This document shows, one piece after another, positions 58,583 through 64,000 of a stretch of DNA of 64,000 bases (its first letter is position 1; each line of letters opens with the position of its first letter). The notes under the pieces are model-generated. The model was given only the letters and a program-made list of their open reading frames with translations. It was not told the origin of the DNA and did no database searches. Source of the DNA: Galeopsis tetrahit (Eukaryota > Streptophyta > Magnoliopsida > Lamiales > Lamiaceae); NCBI GenBank assembly GCA_963675135.1, contig OY776121.1, forward strand, positions 81,180,875 through 81,244,874, given 5' to 3'. Position numbers and translations under genes: made by a program.

Positions 58583-59085
58583 TGCAGCATAATCATCAAT
58601 GCTGAGAAACTTCTGAGTTGATGAAGACATACAAAGCATGTTCGTGCTACCATGAAAGGTGAAGTATAGATACAAAAACTATGTTACATGATGCAATTTT
58701 AACTCAATTTTAATCAAAGTTTGATTCATTTATAAGAAACCACAAAAAACTGTAACATACCATGTAAAATATTACGCACTGAAGATAAATATTGGTTCAT
58801 CCGAAATAAAGTAATACTCCGTATTAGTTTGTAGTCTGAATAATATTAGTGCATTTTCAATATGCTATTAGATTAATTGGACTCAAGTATCATCGAATGG
58901 CCTGATGACTTTCCTGTCCATCAAAAATTTGAGGATCACATTCACTTCATTTCGTGGGGTTGTGTCTCTAGCTAATATTGGGCAAATAAGTATTAGAAAT
59001 TTAAATGCAAGGAAATAAGTTTCAGAAATGTCGCTGTGGGACAAAGTAAGTGAAGAAATCGCAAGATTGCAAAAAAATTCTATTA
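58583..59085. other. 3' flank of the PPR gene
   Basis: Contains a possible polyadenylation signal AATAAA (58805-58810). No gene is seen. Confidence 0.45.
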
Positions 59086-59516
59086 GGGGGTGTTTCTTTT
59101 GGGCTTTGGGTGGTTTTAAAAACCAGATTTTTGAAATCCTGGTTTTTGAAATCCCGATGAATAGTAATATGAGTGTTTCTTTTGGGTTTTGGAATAGTGA
59201 AGGATTTAATTTTATGTCAAATCAAGTTGTAAGATTGAATGAGTTTGTATTATTATATTGTTTGGTGAGATTATAATGATTAGTTGATTAAATGTATTAT
59301 ATTATTATATTATTGTATTATTATATTATTATAGTATTATTATATTATTGTTAAAAAAGAATATAATGATTGGAGTAATATTATATAGATATAACTTTAT
59401 GTCAAATCAATATGTTTGATAAGGGTGGTTTTGAGTGGATTTTGAAAACCGAAGTAAAACGGTTTTGGATCTTGAAATCCAAAACCTAGTTTTTAAAACA
59501 AAAAGTAAACATCCCC
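59086..59516 (+). mobile_element. Tourist/PIF-like MITE (well-preserved copy)
   Basis: The ends GGGGGTGTTTCTTTTGGG and (inverted) GGGGATGTTTACTTTTTG form the terminal repeat, flanked by TTA on both sides (59083-59085, 59517-59519). At 431 bp, it contains a run of ATT/ATTAT repeats (59280-59350). The degraded copy at 1786-2198 lies in the opposite orientation. Confidence 0.82.
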
Positions 59517-59519
59517 TTA

Positions 59520-60335
59520 TAGTTTTCTACTCATTCTCACCCGTTTCTTTACACAAGTAAAAAAATATGAGTATAATTTAATTAAGTTTAAAAAATGTGT
59601 ACCATATTTAATAAAAAAAAATTAAAAAATATGGATTAAAGCTCATGATTTGACTAAAAAAAACATGACACTAATACAACAAAGCTTACACAAATATGAG
59701 ATGAAATTGTCTAAGAAAATGTATTCCGTGAATATCAATATATAAAAACACACTCGTTGACTTGCACATTATATTTTAATAAATCTATAATATCAGAGAC
59801 ATTTAGATTCCTTTTTATTGAAAAATATATATTTATTTTACAGGAAAACGCAAATTACACTCTTAATATTTTCAAATTGCATTCATGTTTACTAAAAAGA
59901 AGTTTGTTAAGTCGGGGCATGTTGAAACAAATCTACATATATATTAAAAAATTTATCCAATATCTAAATAACAGATTGAAACCACAATTTTGTCGTCAAG
60001 CATATATATATATAGTACTAGCATTTACATACAAAAGAAGATCCACATTGACATTGTATTGTTGCTCCAAGCGAAGAGAGTTTTGAGTTCTAAACTTAAG
60101 AAATGTACATGCAGAATTCTTGAAGCAATAATATATATATAAATATATAACAGACACTCTTTAGAACATACAGTATGTTGTACGAAGCAAGCACACAAAA
60201 AGGAAGGTCAAATGAGGGCTGGATTTAAGGTTTGATCATTTTGCAAGAAACCCCAAACACCTCAACACAAGTGTCGACTGCAAATACATACACGGAATGC
60301 TTTTCTGCATATTCATAAGTATTTATATATCGCCC
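59520..60335. other. Spacer and 3' UTR side of the At1g76660-like gene
   Basis: AT-rich DNA with TATATATA runs. The part nearest 60336 is the likely 3' UTR of the minus-strand gene. A 109-aa open frame (59757-60086) has no recognisable content. Confidence 0.45.
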
Positions 60336-63280
60336 TTAGCTTTCTCTCCAGCTACGTTCTTCTCTAAGGCTTCTCCCTCTCCTGTATTCGATTTCTGCAT
60401 CAGAATTGGATGAACCAAATTGATATTTTCGCCCATTTCTAGAAGCCCCCATCTTCGAGTATATGTCCTCACCATCACTAAGAATGTGGGTACTTGGCAA
60501 GCTTCGTTTCATCGGGACTTGATCTGAGAGAAAGAAAAAAATGATTTTAATGTTGGAGAAACAGATCCAGAATGCGCCAAGAAATCCAAAAAAACAATTG
60601 AGTTTTGCCTTTTCTCAACTTCTTAGCATTCAGTAAGGGGAAACACAGACCGCGTTTGCTACCCTTTTGAAAAGCTCATTAATTATAGGCTTAATTGCAG
60701 CTAAAGTCACAACCCTTGCATTTAATTGCACTTTAATCTGTGTAATTCACTTGACACGTTAGCTTCGGGCTAGGGGAAGCTGGCCAGGAAGTTAGAATTG
60801 CAAAAATAAAATGATTTGCTATTATCCAATTGTCTAGATTAGACTGCAATTAACACAAAGGTCGAGTTTTAGCTGGAATTAAGCCTTAATTATATAATAC
60901 TACTATGGGAGAACAGTGTAAGAAGACTGCAAATATATAAACTGGGATAACGATAGCTTACCTCCATGACAACCGCATGAACCAGAATGCTTCCCCTCAG
61001 GATCTTCTCGTCTTTTCCCTGTTTCTACCCCTTCTTTCCCAGAAGACTTCTCAAAAGAAAGTGGTGCCATGCTAAACGGCTCCTCCTCTTGCACGTTTGA
61101 TATCTCAACATAATGAGACGTCGTAATAATCTCATCTGCACTAAACCCAAAAGACGCCCTGTAAGCTTCAAGTTCCTCAGCATCTGGTTTACAAACTTTC
61201 GTCTGCCTACTCTGATGCCCATTTCCACCATTTGAGTAAGCCTCCGTTTCTCGAGAAATACTCAATCTACCACCAGTATGAGAAACCGACGATTGGTCCA
61301 GATAGTATTGAGCAAACGTCTCAGGGCAGAAGAAATTTGAATCTTGGCGTGACTTAGAAGCACCCGATGCCTCAAGCCCGATATACCGACCCGACCCAGA
61401 TTTCGTGTACACGGGTTCTTGAGAAGGAAGTTTAGGACTCCATTGGGGAGGTGATCTGAGAGCTGGACTTCCAGGATATAGTGAGTATGTCGATTGAAGA
61501 TCGTTTCCAGTAGTGTAGCTCGTCTTAACGGGCCTTTTTATATTGGCAGAAGACGAAAGGAAAAGAGCATAAGGCACGTCTGGGGAAGATGGGGTGGTTA
61601 AATGGGCCAATTCTGGTGGGGGGGTTAAAGGAGCTGTGGATGGCTCGGTTGTGAAAGTCGAGAAAACGGGTGGAGATACTAGTTGGGTTTCATAGGCATA
61701 CGGGCCCGTAACAAACATAGTAGACGATGGGCCTCTTGGGGAATTGGCTGATAAGAAACAGTTGGGAGACTGAACTGTGGACGGGAGGGCAGAATGGGAA
61801 AAAGAAGCAGGTGAAGATGGAGGAGCATAAAGAGATGGAGCAATTCCGGTGGTTTGATTTGGTAATCCAACGGGTTGGGGACCGTTTGGCTGGTTTGAAA
61901 CAGCATTGCCTTCAGGAATTCGAGATGGCACGATTCGTTTTCCACCTTTTTGTTTACGGAAGCAAGAGAGTCCACCCCAACAGCCTCCCCATCTCTTTCG
62001 CTAGAAACAAGGTAAATTATTATCCACAATGTATACCAAACAGGAAATAAACACTTCGTTAATGTAGAATTCTAATCAATAATCAAAGGAAATATTGGAA
62101 AAGAAGAACTCAAAGAGGCGCTTGAAAGCATAATTATTAATTTACCAATTCTGCAAATCATTTTCCGTAAAATTAAGGTTATTGTTATTTTGAGATGTTG
62201 CCTTGGCTATTTTATGATAAATATGCGACGACAAAAATATGTCATGATAAACGTGCTCCCCAAAAAAGAAAGAAAAAAAAGCAGATTAGAAGCCAAACAA
62301 ACAATATGGTATGAGTGGGAAGGTGGCCAAATGTAGCTTAAGTTATGCAAATTGTTAACATCCATTTTAAGGAAAACTTGGAAGATGTAAGAGAGGTTTT
62401 AAACATCCCATCAATGAAAGCTTCCAAATAAAGTGATGTTTATTTTTATTTTTTTTGTAATTTGAACAGATGCCTCACCTATTTTATGATATGATATAGC
62501 CATGTGACAACTAAAATATGCCATATAAAAGTCAGCTCCTCCCACAAATTAAATTATACTGTATGAATTATTTTATTTATGACATCTCCAAGTTCCGTTA
62601 GGATCTTCATGGAGTACTATTTAATGTTTTCATTAATAAGGCATTTCAAGAAGGTTATATAGCCATCAAAATCTTGAGCATTTGAAACACATTAACATCT
62701 TGGAAAGTACCAAATATTAACCGACTGTTAACCATACCCACCAATGACAAAAGCAAGTAACTGATGTACACGTCCCAACCAAGAAAACTAAATAAGCATA
62801 TAAAATCAACTAAGGAGAGGGAACATGTTTCATTTTTTGCCTTTTATTAATTAAATAAACCTTGCAAGCTACAAGATCTAAGATAAATTTTGACCATCCT
62901 ATCTGCACAATCTTCATTGCTGGCCTAAGTGCGTAATTACCTCACAAAATTACACGATAAGGTCGTAAAACTAGCAAGGGCACAAAAGAACATTGAGATG
63001 ATTGCATGAGTCAATTCTTATAATAGATTTCATGAAAGTAATTAGGTTAATTTAGAACTCTTCTCTGAGTTGACTTCGAAGTATTTCATTATATGGGAGA
63101 TAGAGACTCATGATCAAATAAACTTTACACCAAGAGGGGACCATATATTAATATCATTCCTCACACATAATACGTTTGCAATTAATTACTTGGAAAACAA
63201 ATAAATTTTAGATTCATAAAGCAATATACCCGGGATGTCGGTGCTTGTGGCTGCAGAAACCTAATCTGCTCCGATGCCAT
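60336..63280 (-). CDS. Uncharacterised Ser/Pro-rich plant protein, At1g76660 family
   Basis: A 425-aa protein without known enzymatic domain; the family is often labelled hydroxyproline-rich, but no secretion signal is present. Exons 63280-63230, 62000-60962 and 60523-60336, all in frame. The first exon codes only MASEQIRFLQPQAPTSR. The second opens with the conserved RKRWGGCWGGLSCFRKQKGG. It then carries the long low-complexity Pro/Ser segment (SLYAPPSSPASF, QLVSPPVFSTFTTEPSTAP) and the family block ELEAYRASFGFSADEIITT. The last exon ends DAEIEYRRGRSLREERSWRES. Length and block order agree with the Arabidopsis protein as I remember it, with a shorter C-terminal region. Intron 1 is 1.2 kb; intron 2 holds a MULE-type MITE. 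The function is unknown; cytosolic or nuclear location is likely. Confidence 0.93.
60688..60885. mobile_element. MULE-type MITE in intron 2 of the At1g76660-like gene
   Basis: The ends GGCTTAATTGCAGCTAAAGT and (inverted) GGCTTAATTCCAGCTAAAAC form the terminal repeats, with a perfect 9-bp duplication TTAATTATA (60679-60687, 60886-60894). It is 198 bp and non-coding. It occupies nearly half of the 438-bp intron and ends 77 bp from the donor. Confidence 0.88.
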
Positions 63281-64000
63281 AGATAAGTCGGTTATGAGGG
63301 CAAAACACAGCAAAATTCTAAATAGATTTTTATGTATAATTCCTTAAAGGTCGCTTTGCAACTCGTTAGCTCCACCCTGCCCATTTGAATATTTCAACTG
63401 TAAGTATTAAGAACAAATACAAGCAACCATTAAGAAGCACATACATTTCATATTGACATTGATAGAACGACAATTCGTTTATTATCAGGAAATGGACCGT
63501 AAACCTTCTATTGAATCTTGATATTCATCACATCTCTTGGAAATTTTAACCAATAAAAGTTCTTTATCTTTTCTTTCCCAACATCATTGGCATGCTCCAG
63601 AAAAACAGGAGGCAATATTATGTTCGAAAAATACAAAATTTTAAAACAAATAACTAACTACCATTCCAGAAGCTCAGATACTTCCAATTCTAGCCCACCA
63701 AGATTTTGGAATTTGTAATTGTGTTTTTGTCAGTTCTAAGAACAAATAATCCTATCCATTTTTGGACCCTAATATAAGTATAATTTATGTTACTAATTTA
63801 CGGGAAAGTTGACCCCACTAAAAAGAAAATAAAATTCTTGGTGCTGTCACTACATCCAGATAGCAAAATTTCAAGGAAGAAAATGCTCACCTACCTCCAA
63901 CAAATTCTCTCCCACATCACATCATTATCCTATAACAAGAAATTAAATATAAAAAACAAAACAACACACACAAAATGGTCTCTTAAACTTCATGCTTCAG
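63281..64000 (-). promoter_or_regulatory. Upstream region of the At1g76660-like gene
   Basis: This is the 5' leader and promoter side of the minus-strand gene. The stretch is AT-rich. A leader intron is possible, but I cannot define its splice sites. No other gene is seen to the window end. Confidence 0.4.

Noticed and set aside
61727..62050. 107-aa plus-strand open frame
   Set aside because: Antisense shadow of exon 2 of the At1g76660-like gene; composition is not protein-like.

Overview
This is a stretch of nuclear DNA from a flowering plant, a eudicot by gene content. The evidence is many-exon genes with plant splice sites, AT-rich introns and spacers, plant-only protein families (an LRR receptor kinase, a P-class PPR protein, a chloroplast S1-domain protein), a nuclear tRNA gene, and dense plant transposon remnants (Stowaway, Tourist/PIF, MULE, CACTA, SINE). 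I did not try to place it more finely. All exon models below were read by hand from splice sites and protein homology, and each keeps one open frame.

Layout. 1-3177: AT-rich spacer with three MITEs. 3178-11189 (+): SEC6, exocyst subunit, 25 exons. 11774-14251 (-): SDR-family oxidoreductase, 10 exons, convergent with SEC6. 15706-22432 (-): type I inositol-polyphosphate 5-phosphatase, 11 exons. 22433-34892: no intact gene; a transposon-rich block holding a three-level nest (PIF-like element > CACTA > poly(A) retroposon) and a 3.4-kb Pack-type element carrying pieces of a plasma-membrane H+-ATPase gene and a serine carboxypeptidase gene. 34893-34966 (-): tRNA-Val(CAC). 36103-40477 (+): PDE338-like chloroplast S1 RNA-binding protein, 8 exons. 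40478-46931: spacer with MITEs and a SINE nested in a larger element. 46932-50471 (+): RGI5-like LRR receptor kinase, 2 exons. 54478-54954 (-): small mitochondrial-type protein of unknown function. 55358-57131: two adjacent AT-rich foldback MULEs ending just upstream of a single-exon PPR gene (57197-58582, +). 60336-63280 (-): homologue of the uncharacterised Arabidopsis protein At1g76660, 3 exons.

The genes do not form a pathway. They are housekeeping and signalling genes in what looks like a conserved plant gene neighbourhood: from memory, the Arabidopsis counterparts lie in two duplicated chromosome-1 segments (At1g71710/71720/71730/71820 and At1g34110/34120), so this window resembles the unsplit order. 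The least ordinary items are the two-gene Pack-type transposon, the triple TE nest, two GC-AG introns in conserved genes, and several non-autonomous MULE families with intact 9-10 bp target duplications.
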